From contig JASEVX010000007.1 in NCBI GenBank assembly GCA_031761405.1, positions 58,363,803 to 58,427,802 of the forward strand: a stretch of DNA of 64,000 nt, in the 5' to 3' direction. The DNA is from Serripes groenlandicus (lineage: Eukaryota > Mollusca > Bivalvia > Cardiida > Cardiidae). A model generated the notes under the pieces. It made no database searches. It saw only the letters and a list, made by a program, of their open reading frames with translations, and had not been told where the DNA came from. Positions 42,788-54,121 of this stretch are shown piece by piece (positions within the stretch are counted from its first letter, which is position 1; every line of letters begins with the position of its first letter). Position numbers and translations under genes: made by a program.

Positions 42788-44617
42788 ATGATTGAAATGA
42801 AAATTATCATTGAGGTACAACACCACCCTGATGAATTTATTTCTCCAATTTTCCTCATTAGAAAAAAGAATGGGGAATACAGAATGATTTTAAATTTGAA
42901 AGAGGTTAATAAGAGCATTGCTTATCATCATTTCAAGATGGACACATTTGAATCGGCCTTAAAATTAGTTAAGCCAAATGTATATTTTGCCTCTGTAGAT
43001 TTAAGGCATGCTTATTACTCTGTACCTATTGCTGAAGAACATCAAATTAAGCTTAGATTTGAGCATTTAAGTAAAATCTACCAGTATGTTTGTTTACCTA
43101 ATGGTATATCTTGTGGCCCCAGAATGTTCACAAAATTGATGAAACCAGTATATGCATCTTTGCGTATGATGGGACATGTTAATTCAGGCTATATTGATGA
43201 CTCAATTCTTTTGGGTGATTCTTATAATGAATGTGAAGAAAATGTTTCTGACACAGTAGGATTGATGGAAGATGTGGGATTTATTATTCACCCGACTAAG
43301 TCGGTTTTAATTCCGTCAACAAAAATCACGTTTCTTGGAAATGATATAGATTCAGAGAAAATGATTGTGACCCTGCCTGAATCCAAAATATTGAATATTA
43401 CATCGGAATGCAGAAGCCTATATGTAGAGCATTATGCCAAGATTCAGTATGTAGCCAGAATAATAGGTCTTATGGTTTCATCGTTTTCGGCTGTAGAATA
43501 TGGGCCTCTATTCTATAGATGCCTAGAAAAAGGAAAGATAGAAGCCCTGAAATACAGTAAGGGTAATTACGAAGCATATATGACTATCTCAGGTGAAATG
43601 AAAGCAGAGTTGAAATGGTGGATTGATCAGTTGCCAATACAAAAAAGGCATATTAACCATAGTAGTCCAGCTTTTGTTATTACTACAGATGCAAGCCTAG
43701 ATGGCTGGGGTGCTGTATGTAATGACATAACTATTGGAGGTCGTTGGAATGACCAAGAGTCAATTCACCATATTAATTCTCTAGAAATTCTTGCTATTTC
43801 ACATGCAGTTAGGTCTTTTTGTATTGACCGTGGAAATATAAATGTTCAAATTGCAACAGACAATACCTGTGCAATGTGTTATATAAATAACATGGGTGGT
43901 TTAAAGTCTGAAAGTTGCAACACCATTGCTAGAGATATTTGGATGTTTTGTATAGAGAAACACATCTGGTTGTCTGCAATACATGTTCCAGTCAAAGACA
44001 ATAAAGCTGACTTCGGATCAAGACATTTCAATGAAAATGTAGAGTGGTCCATTTGTAGACCAATCTTTGATAAGATAGTACATACATTTGGTAAACCAGA
44101 GATTGACATTTATGCTTCAAGGTTGAATAAAAAGTGTGAACGTTATGTTTCATGGAAATCAGATCCTGAAGCTGAAGCAATTAATGCATTTTCACTTCAT
44201 TGGTCTTTGTATAGTCTAATATATGCATTTCCTCCTTTCAGCCTTATTGGCAAAACTGTACAGAAGTTGAGGGAGGACAGAGCAGAGATGGTGTTGGTGA
44301 CACCACTGTGGGTAACACAGAACTGGTACCCAGTGATTCTGGAGATGTTAATAGACTTTCCATTGAAAATCAAAGTGAAGCCGGGTATTCTCTCCATTTG
44401 TCAAACACAGAAAATTCATCCACTAACAAACAAACTACAGTTGATGGTATGTCGTTTGTCAGGAGATCCTTTGAAAGCAGAGGAGTTTCGAAAAAGTCTA
44501 CAGACATCATTATGGCATCATGGAGAAAATCCACCAAGAAGCAATATTCCACTTACATCAACAGATGGTTGGTCTTCTGTCGTAAAAGGCAAATTAATTC
44601 ATTTCAAGTGTCTGTAA
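42788..44617 (+). CDS. DIRS-like element reverse transcriptase / RNase H / MT-like domain
   Basis: 609 residues from the first ATG. The true N-terminus probably lies upstream: the same frame reads FTAGRLKTFVENWRKITSDD from ~42599 but meets TAA at 42692-42694, where DIRS RTs continue. RT motifs include FISPIFLIRKKNGEYRMILN, SVDLRHAYYSVP and the catalytic YIDD (135-138). RNase H begins near residue 296 (ITTDASLDGWGAV), with ATDNTCAMCYIN later. The end (EIDIYASRLNKKCERYVSWK, YAFPPFSLIGKTVQKL) matches the methyltransferase-like domain of DIRS1/PAT groups. The single stop may make this copy defective, or it may be bypassed. Confidence 0.85.
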   Translation: MIEMKIIIEVQHHPDEFISPIFLIRKKNGEYRMILNLKEVNKSIAYHHFKMDTFESALKLVKPNVYFASVDLRHAYYSVPIAEEHQIKLRFEHLSKIYQYVCLPNGISCGPRMFTKLMKPVYASLRMMGHVNSGYIDDSILLGDSYNECEENVSDTVGLMEDVGFIIHPTKSVLIPSTKITFLGNDIDSEKMIVTLPESKILNITSECRSLYVEHYAKIQYVARIIGLMVSSFSAVEYGPLFYRCLEKGKIEALKYSKGNYEAYMTISGEMKAELKWWIDQLPIQKRHINHSSPAFVITTDASLDGWGAVCNDITIGGRWNDQESIHHINSLEILAISHAVRSFCIDRGNINVQIATDNTCAMCYINNMGGLKSESCNTIARDIWMFCIEKHIWLSAIHVPVKDNKADFGSRHFNENVEWSICRPIFDKIVHTFGKPEIDIYASRLNKKCERYVSWKSDPEAEAINAFSLHWSLYSLIYAFPPFSLIGKTVQKLREDRAEMVLVTPLWVTQNWYPVILEMLIDFPLKIKVKPGILSICQTQKIHPLTNKLQLMVCRLSGDPLKAEEFRKSLQTSLWHHGENPPRSNIPLTSTDGWSSVVKGKLIHFKCL

Positions 44618-45414
44618 ACAACGTTATTGAATTCCTTACTGAACTTTTTAACTGCGGATATAAGTATGATACATTGAATACAGCACGTAGTGCCCTTTCA
44701 TCCATGTGTGTAACTTCAGATGGATTTTCAGCAGGATCTCATCCTTTAGTTATTAGATATATGACTGGTGTTTTTAATTTATGTCCACCAAAATCTAAAT
44801 ATAGTGAGACATGGGATGTTTCTAAAGTTCTGTCTTACCTACAGTCTTTGTCACCAACTGAGGGATTGCCATTGAAACTTCTAACATACAAACTTGTAAT
44901 GCTTATAGCTTTGACTCAGGCAAGTCGAGCTCATTCGTTAAGTTTATTGACTATAACAGATCTTAAGAAAGATCCATGTATGTATATATTACATTATTGC
45001 GAATTGCTTAAGCAATCTAAGAGGGGTAGACCTAATCCAGTATTAGAACTCAGAAAATACTCTCCAGACAGGAGGATTTGTGTTTATTATACATTAGAAA
45101 TGTATTTAGCTCGAACTGAAGGTATCAGGGAAACTGAGCGAAGATTGTTTATAAGCTATGTAAAACCATATAAGTGTGTGTCTTCTAGCACTGTAAGTAG
45201 ATGGCTTAAACAAGTTATGTTTAATTCTGGAATTGACATCAAGAAATTCACCTCTCATAGTATCAGAGGAGCTTCATCGTCTAAGGCCAAAGCAGCAGGA
45301 GTTCCAATTCAAGAAATAATGAAAGTAGCTGGTTGGGCAAGTGAACTTACTTTTGCCAAATATTACTGTAAACCAGTGAAGTGCAATGTTTATGATTCAT
45401 CAGTGCTTGTATAG
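44308..45414 (+). CDS. DIRS-like element tyrosine recombinase
   Basis: 368 residues from the first ATG; a start at the later Met (MSFVRRSF, near 44446) is equally possible. The core-binding domain includes ASWRKSTKKQYSTYINRWLV. Catalytic residues of the lambda-integrase type are visible: Arg207 (ASRAHSL), His317-x-x-Arg320 (HSIR), a Trp in GWASE and Tyr352/353 (FAKYYC). It would circularise or integrate the cDNA in place of a DDE integrase. It overlaps the RT ORF by 310 bp in another frame, as in DIRS elements. Confidence 0.85.
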   Translation: MGNTELVPSDSGDVNRLSIENQSEAGYSLHLSNTENSSTNKQTTVDGMSFVRRSFESRGVSKKSTDIIMASWRKSTKKQYSTYINRWLVFCRKRQINSFQVSVNNVIEFLTELFNCGYKYDTLNTARSALSSMCVTSDGFSAGSHPLVIRYMTGVFNLCPPKSKYSETWDVSKVLSYLQSLSPTEGLPLKLLTYKLVMLIALTQASRAHSLSLLTITDLKKDPCMYILHYCELLKQSKRGRPNPVLELRKYSPDRRICVYYTLEMYLARTEGIRETERRLFISYVKPYKCVSSSTVSRWLKQVMFNSGIDIKKFTSHSIRGASSSKAKAAGVPIQEIMKVAGWASELTFAKYYCKPVKCNVYDSSVLV

Positions 45415-45737
45415 AGATACAGTTCAGATACATAAGACAAGGTATGGGTTTCTATTTCTATTGTTGCACAGCTCTTGAGCGATATATAGTGACAGCAAGG
45501 TCTTCCTGTTTTCAAATTGGCAGTTTCATCATATTTACTATTTTTGATATGATCTTTCAACTTCTTGACAATAAAAACATAATCATAAGCTGCAATTGTT
45601 ATTTCCTACTTCTCCAACCTTCCTGCAGTGCTTTGAGTTACTCTATAATGCATCATTACAGAAAATACTGCCCTCCCCGGACTCCATTTCCCTCCCTTAT
45701 TTCTGTCGTTGTTTGGTTGAACAGGTTAAAAAAGGAA

Positions 45738-46012
45738 AGGTTCATAACATAAAATGCACTTTAAATGACTATTTGTAATATATTTGTAATATTAAAAGGT
45801 TTCAAAGTCCATTGCGCTCTTTTGTTTATGGCGTCATTTTCTTCATGTATTATATGAAAAGGACAGTATTCAACTTTTTTAAAAAAAATATTAAGTGCAC
45901 ACGGGAGTCTTTGTTGGGGTGAAGAAAAAGTGTACGAATGAAAGGTTCAAACAACAACATGCGCTTTAAATGACCAATTGAAATTTTAAAAATGTATCGG
46001 AGTCCATTGCGC
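45738..46012 (+). repeat. Two direct repeats 3' of the recombinase
   Basis: AAAGGTTCATAACATAAAAT... at 45738 and AAAGGTTCAAACAACAACAT... at 45940 run in parallel for about 75-80 bp, both ending AGTCCATTGCGC. Spacing about 200 bp. Confidence 0.65.
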
Positions 46013-46150
46013 CTTGAGAAGCATAACTCAGAGACGAACACATTTCTGAAATGGCAGACGAATCGCCGCCGTAATATCCCGATTATCTCCGAAAAGGGCA
46101 TTACTAAAAGTACAGCATGATGATACTGTGACACAGTAATCGTCACTCGA

Positions 46151-46834
46151 ACTGCTTAAGTTATTTCTAACAAAGTAAACTCAGAGTAAACAACGGGAAG
46201 TTAATTACTTAAGTGTTAATTATATTTAATCAAGCGCTGAAGGCACTAGAGTTGAATGTGTATCAAGTCATAGAGGGTTTTGACGAGCTTTCAACTACTA
46301 AAAGCATACATTAAAACATATAAGGAATCTTGACTCATGTAAACTGTTTTGGGATAGGGGCGAAAAGGGGCTTTTCGCCCCTATCCCATTACTAACCTGT
46401 TTTCGAAAAGTCTCACGGCTGCATCCATGCATTACTATTGAATTCCTCCTTCGAGTTTTTATTGGTTATAACCATATTTAACAATGATTTTATTGGTTCG
46501 ACCGAATCACCAACAACAAACCGCTTGCATTAATTAATGAGACAAAATAGTTCCAATGAGAGAAACACACTCTGACATATGATTGACCTCAATGACAGTG
46601 TTGTTAGTTAATTTCAACATACACACGTCAACATTTAGTCTAGTCCTAGATGTCAAATAAACTAGAAATGTAGTCTAAATAGGTTTTTGTCAATTAACCT
46701 TGTACAGGCCCTTTTCGGAGATTCAATTAAACTGCAAATACATTACAAATAGCATAACATGTTAATCCTTTCCTTAACACAGACGTGATTTGACTCATAG
46801 AACCAGTCTTCTGTAAGCAATACGTTATGTGTTG
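46151..46834. other. No gene; contains one strong hairpin
   Basis: Unique-looking AT-rich flank. A MITE-like TTAATCCTTTCC end sits near 46761. The hairpin is listed separately. Confidence 0.45.
46351..46387. repeat. Perfect 17 bp stem hairpin
   Basis: GGGATAGGGGCGAAAAG at 46351-46367 and its exact reverse complement at 46371-46387, with a 3-base loop. Confidence 0.85.
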
Positions 46835-46845
46835 TCTCTGTCTGT

Positions 46846-47143
46846 GCCGAGCCCCGGTAGCTCAGTCAGTAGCGACGAAGGGCTGTCAATCCAGGGGTTG
46901 TGAGTTCGAATCCAGCTCGGCCAACATTCTTTCCGACGTTTAACAAAAGTCACTGTGACAAGCGTCATTCGGGTTCACCAATGGGCCAACAGTATATGTG
47001 GAAAAGCAGCCAGCTGCTTCGAAAGTATGTTGTGTGAAGTACTGAGGTGAGAAAACCAGGAAACATATGAATAAGTGAACTGGCCGCCGTGATATAACCG
47101 AAACCTTGTTGAAAACGGCGTTAAACCCAAATCAATCAATCAA
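46846..47143 (+). mobile_element. tRNA-headed SINE with 11 bp target duplication
   Basis: TCTCTGTCTGT at 46835-46845 and 47144-47154 flanks it. Head GTAGCTCAGTCAGTAGCGAC with GTGAGTTCGAATCCAG, body AAAAGTCACTGTGACAAGCG, 3' domain GCCGTGATATAACCGAAAC and GAAAACGGCGTTAAACCC, tail (AATC)n. Same family as 33949-34225 and 19325-19597. Confidence 0.9.
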
Positions 47144-47154
47144 TCTCTGTCTGT

Positions 47155-48339
47155 AAGGCTGCCTGCCTGAATGTGCTTCTTCCGTTCGTCATGGTTTGTA
47201 TTTATTGTTAAAAACGTTGTTTCTGTTTGGCAGATTCATTTCAAAGTGTCACACTTATAACGTCTGATTAGGAGAACGGCAAAATACTAGGTACATAACT
47301 CTGGTCGGTTTATTTTAGTAATCTCCATGTTTCCTTATTTAGTTCAGCCATTTTTTCAATTAATATTTCCATTGTATCCATTTAAAACTTGGTTTGTAGG
47401 TAACTTATAATTAACAGATGTGCAGTGCACCATTACCAAAACTTTAGCATGCTATTTTTGGAGTGTGTATATTTTTTCCCTTCCATGTTCTCATTTATTA
47501 TTCCGTGAAATGCTCTTGTTTGTTAATGAGTGCTTCCCCAAGCTTTGTACTTTGCCCGGAGCGACTGACTGTCTGTTCATACATCCGTCCGTTTGTCCAT
47601 TACGGTTTGTATTAATGGGTCAACACTTTGTTTCTGTTTGGCAGATCCATTTCAAAGTCGTCACACTTATACATTGGGATGAGGAGACCGATGCAATATT
47701 TCGAACGCAAATCTGATCTGTTATTTTAGGTATAAACTCATTTTGTTCATATATTTCTTCGGTCATTGTCTCAATAGATGTTCAATGAATCAATATAATA
47801 CTTCTTGTATAGGAAACTAATAAGCTACATATGTACAGTGCACAAGAGACATAACTCTAGCATGCTTTCGATTGTGTTTCATTTATGAGCATGATTCCAA
47901 TATACATTGTGGATATTTAGTGTTTTCTGAACTGGAAATATTTTTTAAGGGTCGCTGCTCAGTTTTTTGTCAATATTTTGTCCTTCGTGATTTATTTTGT
48001 TTAAACATGATAAGGGTCAAAGTTTGATAAATGAGGTATTGGTTATTGGCAGGCAATCTGTGTTGTTTCAAAAATATATTTTGTTTCGTTTGTTTAAAGG
48101 TCGATGATTTATTGTTTCAACAATGTTTGTTTTCAAATTACATATTAACTATGCCATACATTTTCAACTTACATATGCCCCTATACCATCAGCGCTTTCA
48201 GCGCTTTGAATGCCAACATAACTATAAACAAAATTCAAATACATGTATATACATAATGATAATGATAATATTAAGAATGGCTAGTCAGATGGATTTATAT
48301 TATTGAACGGAAACAACTTTCAAAACTCGAGTCATAGTG
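47155..48339 (+). repeat. Two diverged ~400 bp repeat units, no gene
   Basis: GTTTCTGTTTGGCAGATTCA (47220) and its near copy at 47630 are each preceded by CGT.C.T.ATGGTTTGTATT-like text and followed by TTTCAAAGT.GTCACACTTAT. It may be a tandem-core element like those at 438 and 21763. From 47900 to 48339 I see nothing. Confidence 0.5.
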
Positions 48340-49460
48340 ACCTTTACCTAATTTTCACTGTAGCCATATAAGGAAAAGAGGCCCGCCTCCTGGCGGCCAT
48401 GTTTTTCTACCAATCTACATGGCTTGAAGAAATCGTATAGATTGTCACCTCTGTAACATTTCTTCAACATTATTTGTAAAGCGGCCGACAAGTTTGGGAG
48501 AAGGAGAATTTAAAAGTTTTTCTTTCGGGTGCAATGTAAAGCATTTTCCATGGATCCAAAATATTTTAAAGGAATTCTGGTGAGGACATTCAGAGGATGC
48601 TTACTGTGAAGTTGCGTCCCCAATTGACCCACCAGTTACAGATGAAAAGATGTTGTCGGACGACCACAATAACTCACTTCGTGAGCTACAAAAACATGTT
48701 TAACCCAAAACCAATTTGATATGTTGAAGTACTTTATCTATGAAATGGGAGTGCACAATTTGAAATTAAACTATATCTAATTCTCAAAATCCACCTAATC
48801 ACGTTGAACATCTTCAGGGTCAGTATTGCTCCATTACCATCAAGTATAAAAGTATAGCAATATCATGCAAAACAGCGTTGCTCCAGATAGCCATGTTTTA
48901 CCAATCAGGATGGCTTTAAGGAATCTCGTAGAGGGTCACCAAAGGAACATTTCTATAAAATTATTTGAAAATCTGCCAGATACTTTCGGAGGATATTTTT
49001 TTCAGTTTTCCCTTGAGCCAATATACGGCTAACAGCCCAGCCCCTTGGTGGCCATGTTTTTTTACAAACCAACATGGCTTGAAGGAATCTTATAGACGGT
49101 CATCCTAGGAACGAATTATTTGAAAATCTGCTTTATACTTTCGGAGGAGAAGATTTTTAACTTTCCAATATAGCCAATGAAGGCAAATCAGCCGGCCATA
49201 TCTTTGTTACCAATTAGCATGGCTTGATGGGTCAACCAACGAACATTTCTACAAAATTGTTTGAAAATCGGCCAACCAGTTTGGGAGGAGAATTGCAAAC
49301 GTTTTTCTTTCGGTTGCCATGGAAATCAGAATTGAAGGAATTCAGGAGAGGACATTTAGATGATGCTTCCTATGTAGTATCATCTCAATTGACCAGGTGG
49401 AGGAAGCGTTTGAAGCCAAAAGTTGAGGCCATGACAAGGGCTAGATTGGCTTTCAGCTAG
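48340..49460 (-). mobile_element. Helitron/HINE-like element, inverse relative of 438-1539
   Basis: Minus-strand units with AAAACATGGCCGCCAGGAGG and GGCTTGAAG.AATC-type text. A 5' end-like block is at 48660-48705 (GTCCGACAAC, AGCTCACGAAGTGAG). Further diverged units run to about 49450. At least two incomplete copies seem joined. Confidence 0.5.
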
Positions 49461-49639
49461 TGAAGTTAAAAGTCGTTATATTGCTTGGTTTTGACAGAGA
49501 CATATATGTCTCTGGTTTTGACGGCAAATATATACAGTACCTCCACAAATCAGGTTTAATTTTGTAAATAATATATTTGTAATAATGAACCGTTGCTTGT
49601 GGCAAAAAATATGAAAAACTTTGTAAATGAAAGTATATG

Positions 49640-49785
49640 AATAATAATTTGATAGAGTTGAAAACATTTAGGCAAAAGGAAAAAATGCTCATTATGAGCA
49701 ATTTCTACTTTTGGAATAATATTTTCAAAAGTTGCTTGCTGCAGAGGCGTCAAACTTCCTCTTTATGTGAGAAAGGGTTACATTC
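49640..49785 (-). mobile_element. MITE family A, right half
   Basis: GTTGAAAACATTTAGGCAAA, stem AAATGCTCATTATGAGCAAT, GCTTGCTGCAGAGGCGTC and GTGAGAAAGGGTTA. Confidence 0.65.
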
Positions 49786-49792
49786 TAACATT

Positions 49793-50689
49793 TCTGTGTT
49801 GTATGTATTTAATTAACACCTGAAGGAAAGAACTACATTAAGAATTTGACAATTAAAGAAAGTTTAGAACTACTTCGGTTTTATAAGTAGCGGATTCTTG
49901 TCGAAGAACGGTTATTATATTAGTTTGTGATTACATCACACATAACTAATTATCACAATTTGATCTTCAAATCTTCTTTGATCACGATCTTCAAGTTTAA
50001 AAAAAAAATGCCTGATATGAAATGATTAAGACACTTTGACAACTAAATACATGTTTGTACAATCAACCCGGTGCTCAAGACTACCTGTGAAAAAGACCAG
50101 ATTGTTCTCTTCCCATTGGTGGTCTTTAAACACAGGTTGGACTGTATTAATTTTGTCTTTTGATACGATCTTTGAATTGACTCGTCTGTATTCTGACCGG
50201 AAAATAGCACCTGGTATCTGTGTGGCTATAGTTGTATGTGCCATTGAAGATGGAATCTGGCATTCATAAAAAAAATCACCAACATATACATGGTATAGCT
50301 ATCAGATTTTAAATGAATTCCATGCAAAATGGCCCGTGTGTTTCAAGCTTGTGCATATATCCTTTTGTGAGCGTATTACAAAAAAGCAAATTTATTTGTT
50401 GAAATTCAACTTTGACGGACCTGGCTTGCAAAGATGGACATTATAGACATAGTCCGAGACAAAATATTGTCTCGAACATCTGGAACATTTATTAATTCAG
50501 GTACGAACAGAGGACTTTTTTTTTTATCCTCATTGCTTATTCAGCGTCCTTTCACAGCGTCCTTTCGGGTAATTTAAGACAGGTAATTTCAATTCATACA
50601 ACATTAGGTCCATGTTCTTTTAATTTGAACAGAGGTTTTTGTTTATCCATCCGATGCATCCGTTATAATGCCATCCCAGTAACGCTGAG
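49793..50689. other. No gene recognised
   Basis: Unique-looking sequence; the overlapping opposite-strand frames at 50026-50269 match nothing I know. Confidence 0.45.
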
Positions 50690-50960
50690 CGCCATGGCGG
50701 GGAATAATTTTTCTTTTTGGAATATTCCCTCAGAGCGCTAGATAAGGGAATTTTGCATGTTCTAAAATCCTCATTTGGCCCTGGCCTCTAACCTTATGTT
50801 GTAGGTACTCATAAGAATCGTCTCACTGAGACGATTCTTTAGAGCACCCACGACAACATAGGGTTAATTTGGTTGGATAATTAGCAAGATATTTTGGGGA
50901 AAGGGCTGTAAACCACTTCTTATTTGGACCCCTGTTCCCTATTGTTTTAATTATCGTAAG
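50690..50960. repeat. Dispersed repeat family D with palindrome
   Basis: Core AGAATCGTCTCACTGAGACG with its complementary ATTCT end is flanked by GTAGGTACTCAT and GAGCACCCACGACA. An AATATTTTGGGGAAAGGGCT-like tail recurs in the copies near 14700 and 60850. Confidence 0.6.
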
Positions 50961-51121
50961 CAGATAACCATCATATTACATTCCTATATGCATGGGCGTA
51001 GGAGAATGTCAGTGACGTAGTATCAGTGACTAGCACACAGGAATTGTAGAAACTACAGAACATTGCAATTGTTTCGTTTTATTAGCATTTGTTTCAATGT
51101 TTATTCACAGACGATATTATG

Positions 51122-52188
51122 TACGGAATCCTGTTTGGCTCATGTCGTGCGTCGTCCGTCGTGCCTTAGGTCGGCGACACGACGCACGACAAAGCGACAC
51201 GACGGACGACAAAGCGACACGACGGAATGTCGTTATGTCGTGTCGCTTTGTCGCGATGTCGTGTCGCTTTGTCGTCCGTCGTCTGTCGACCGGTGTAGAA
51301 GTAGCTTTTTATCATAGACACCGTGACGGTGTATTTGGAAGTGTAGTAATACACCGTAAATACCTTATGTTTGTTTCCTTCTCTAATGCCAAAATCACTT
51401 GAATTTCAATATATGAGTAGCCTGAATTATAATAAGTTCTTAATAAATCATCCAAGTTGTTCTCCATTTTAAGAAATGATGGCAGTCACATGTTCACCGT
51501 GTATGGATAAAAACATAATACTACACCGGTCGACGGACGACGCACGACAAAGCAACACGACGGACGACAAAGCGACACGACGGACGACAAAGCGGCACGA
51601 CGGACGACAAAGCGACACGACATCGCGACATTCCACGGACGACGCACGACATTACGATGCGTCCGTCGTGTCGCTTTGTCGTCCGTCGTGTCGCTTCGTC
51701 GTGCGTCGTGTCGCTTTGTCGTGCGTCGTGTCGCTTTGTCGTCCGTCGTGTCGCTTTGTCGAGCGTCGTGTCGCTTTGTCGGCCGTCGTGTCGCATTATC
51801 GTGTTGTAAATTATTTAGGTCGACGCACGACAATGCGACACGACGGACGACATTGCGACACGACGGACGCATCGTAATGTCGTGCGTCGTCCGTCGACCT
51901 TCTACTCTTCCAAGTCGACGTACGACAAAGCGACACGACGCACGACAATGCGACACGACGCACGACAAACCGACACGACAGTACAAGGGCGACGCTCGAC
52001 GGACGACATAATGTCCCTTCCGTCGTATCGCTTTGTCGTGCGTCGTGTCGTTTTATCATGCGTCGTGTCGTTTTATCGTGCGTCGTGTCGCTTTGTCGTG
52101 TCGCTTTGTCTCGCGTCGTGTCGCTTAGTCGCGCGTCGACCTAAGGCACGACGGACGACGGACGACATGAGCCAAACAGGATTCCGTA
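51122..52188. mobile_element. 1.07 kb element with 52 bp terminal inverted repeats and CGACGA arrays
   Basis: The ends 51122-51173 and 52137-52188 are inverted repeats matching at 51 of 52 positions, outermost TACGGAATCCTGTTTGGCTC. ATTATG flanks both ends (51116-51121 and 52189-52194), a likely 6 bp target duplication. Inside, runs of ACGACAAAGCGACACGACGG and their complements (TCGTCCGTCGTGTCGCTTTG) alternate, giving many nested palindromes. A second inverted pair (GTCGACCGGTGTAG near 51287 and CTACACCGGTCGAC near 51521) flanks a 230 bp centre. Open frames on both strands are repeat by-products. No transposase is visible; superfamily unknown. Confidence 0.75.
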
Positions 52189-52194
52189 ATTATG

Positions 52195-53794
52195 CAAATA
52201 ACGAAGCCTTTTCACTCTTCATCTTCACTTTTCATCAACGTTATGACGTGACTTTTTTTCCATATATTACGAAATATAAAAGTAACAAAGCACACCGGGA
52301 AGATAGCCATACTTATTTGTATTTCCTGGCGAATGATATTGTTTCTCTCGTGATGCCTTTGAAAGCGTGCATGTCGTTAAATCCGGCGTTTTTGAACGTC
52401 CATTGGTTATGCTAGTTGTACTGTTTTAAAATACCAAAGTTTAAAGACATTAAACTCAATTAAAATGTTCAAATGTTCAAATGAAGTAGATAAATGATTG
52501 ATTAAAAAAAAAAATCGAACACATTTTTACCGGTACCCAAAATCTCATGGCGCTGTCCACAGCTTCATGATGTGTTATACCCTCATAGAGTATATAGGAC
52601 TACCAAATATACTCTATGGGGGTATAACCCACCAGGTAACGGGAGGTCTACCGATTTCTAGGGTAAAGCAGAGACATATAAATGCATTTACAAATTCAAA
52701 TATTTTATGTAAATATTAAGGCCACCAGTCCACAAAATACAATTGTTTGTCTTCACCTCTAGTTATTATGTAACAAAATACATAGGGCCTACGATAGATA
52801 GGAACTAGTGTAGATAATGAACATACTAACTCGATGTTAGAAATTGTGAAACATGGAGACTTTTCTCACAGATAAGATATACGTCCCTGTGTATAGTGAG
52901 TGCTTAAACAATGTTATTTTGTCTAGATGTTTTCAACATTCAAGATTCAAATATATAGGCCACCGGCCTCTAATGTAAATAAAACATGGCATTTGGAGAC
53001 GAAGGGCAGAAACATACAACAACACTAGTTAACTTATGCAATAAGTAAAAAAAAAACCTGCTGCAATTGATATTAAGCAACCTGCTGCCATGTTCCCCTT
53101 TCTTTTTTATTATAAATAGTGGCGGGAAAACAATCATTATATTTGTGTAAATACTACAATTTATGAGAAAAAATGGGGCACCGTTTAGCATTCAGTTACA
53201 AAATGGCGGACTAGTGACTAATTTGCCAGCAACCGTTTTATTTTTAGACGTAACATCTTTTTTTAGTCATTTAAACATATTTAATTAAATAATTTAGTAA
53301 TGATTAGAAATATGTACCGTTGCAACGTGTTGTCACTTCTTAATATTTATATTCCATTAAAGGAAATTCAATTTAGATAGGACATTACTTTTCACATGTT
53401 TTATTTTTGAGAAACAAAACAATTCACAACTCACAAGGTGTGCATTTATATTAAGTTTCTTCTTTATTCACTAATTGCATCCTTGGATTTTTCATTGAAC
53501 AACAAACAAAATATTAATGAACTCTTAATAAAAAGGTAAATACGTTTATTCAGTAGTCAGTACTAACCACCAACAACAACTCTCTCTCGCTGTGATTATG
53601 TCGGTCTCATTCTTATATTCTTCTTCAAGTAACACACAGTCAAAATAAAGCAGACATACTCTCTCAGAAGCCATCTTCTTCTTTGCATTCTCATATAGTC
53701 ATACATATGAGCAAAACGAAGTGACAGCTTCATTGTATCCTACAGGGACATTTGTAAGAAACATATTGACATTGTTAATGGAACCGTTTTAAAC
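52195..53794. other. No gene recognised
   Basis: AT-rich; apart from the hairpin at 52574-52628 I find no repeat or domain. Confidence 0.45.
52574..52628. repeat. 22 bp stem hairpin
   Basis: Arms 52574-52595 (GTTATACCCTCATAGAGTAT..) and 52607-52628 match at 21 of 22 positions around an 11-base loop. Confidence 0.8.
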
Positions 53795-53796
53795 AC

Positions 53797-53890
53797 TTTC
53801 CAACTTACAAAACATCTGCAGCAGACGACTTTGAAAACATCTTAAGTAAAAACATTGAAAATCTCTATAAATGAAGGTAGAGTCAAGTTA
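53797..53890 (-). mobile_element. MITE family A, left end only
   Basis: CACTTTCCAACTTACAAAAC, CTGCAGCAGACGACTTTGAA and AAATCTCTATAAATGAA. Confidence 0.6.
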
Positions 53891-54121
53891 CCCGTAACGG
53901 ATCAGTATTGAAACAATGTAGTGCATAAAATAAACGGTCAATATTTCGGAACGTTTTCAGTTTTTGTGCAGAAACATCTGTACAGACCGTTGTTCACCAC
54001 TGACCAGTACAAGTTATTGATGCTTTACCGGATCAATTGTAGCAATAGGGGATCATGTGACGTTCTGATATCGGGGGTCATCTCAAGTAACATTTTAGCT
54101 GTCAAAACTTCTGCTGTTAAT

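Larger units (their letters stand above)
41200..46150 (+). mobile_element. DIRS-like tyrosine-recombinase retrotransposon, nearly intact
   Basis: Three ORFs in the order gag-like (41502-42584), RT/RNase H/methyltransferase-like (about 42578-44617) and tyrosine recombinase (44308-45414, overlapping the RT ORF). A TTTTATATACC box at about 41249 may be its promoter. After the recombinase two ~75-80 bp direct repeats (45738-45820 and 45940-46012; CTTTAAATGAC and AGTCCATTGCGC) recall split terminal repeats of PAT/Ngaro-type elements. I could not pair them with the left end, and the outer limits are approximate. Confidence 0.8.

Noticed and set aside
51063..52415. Several Arg/Ser/Val-rich proteins on both strands
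   Set aside because: They are translations of the CGACGA-type palindromic arrays.
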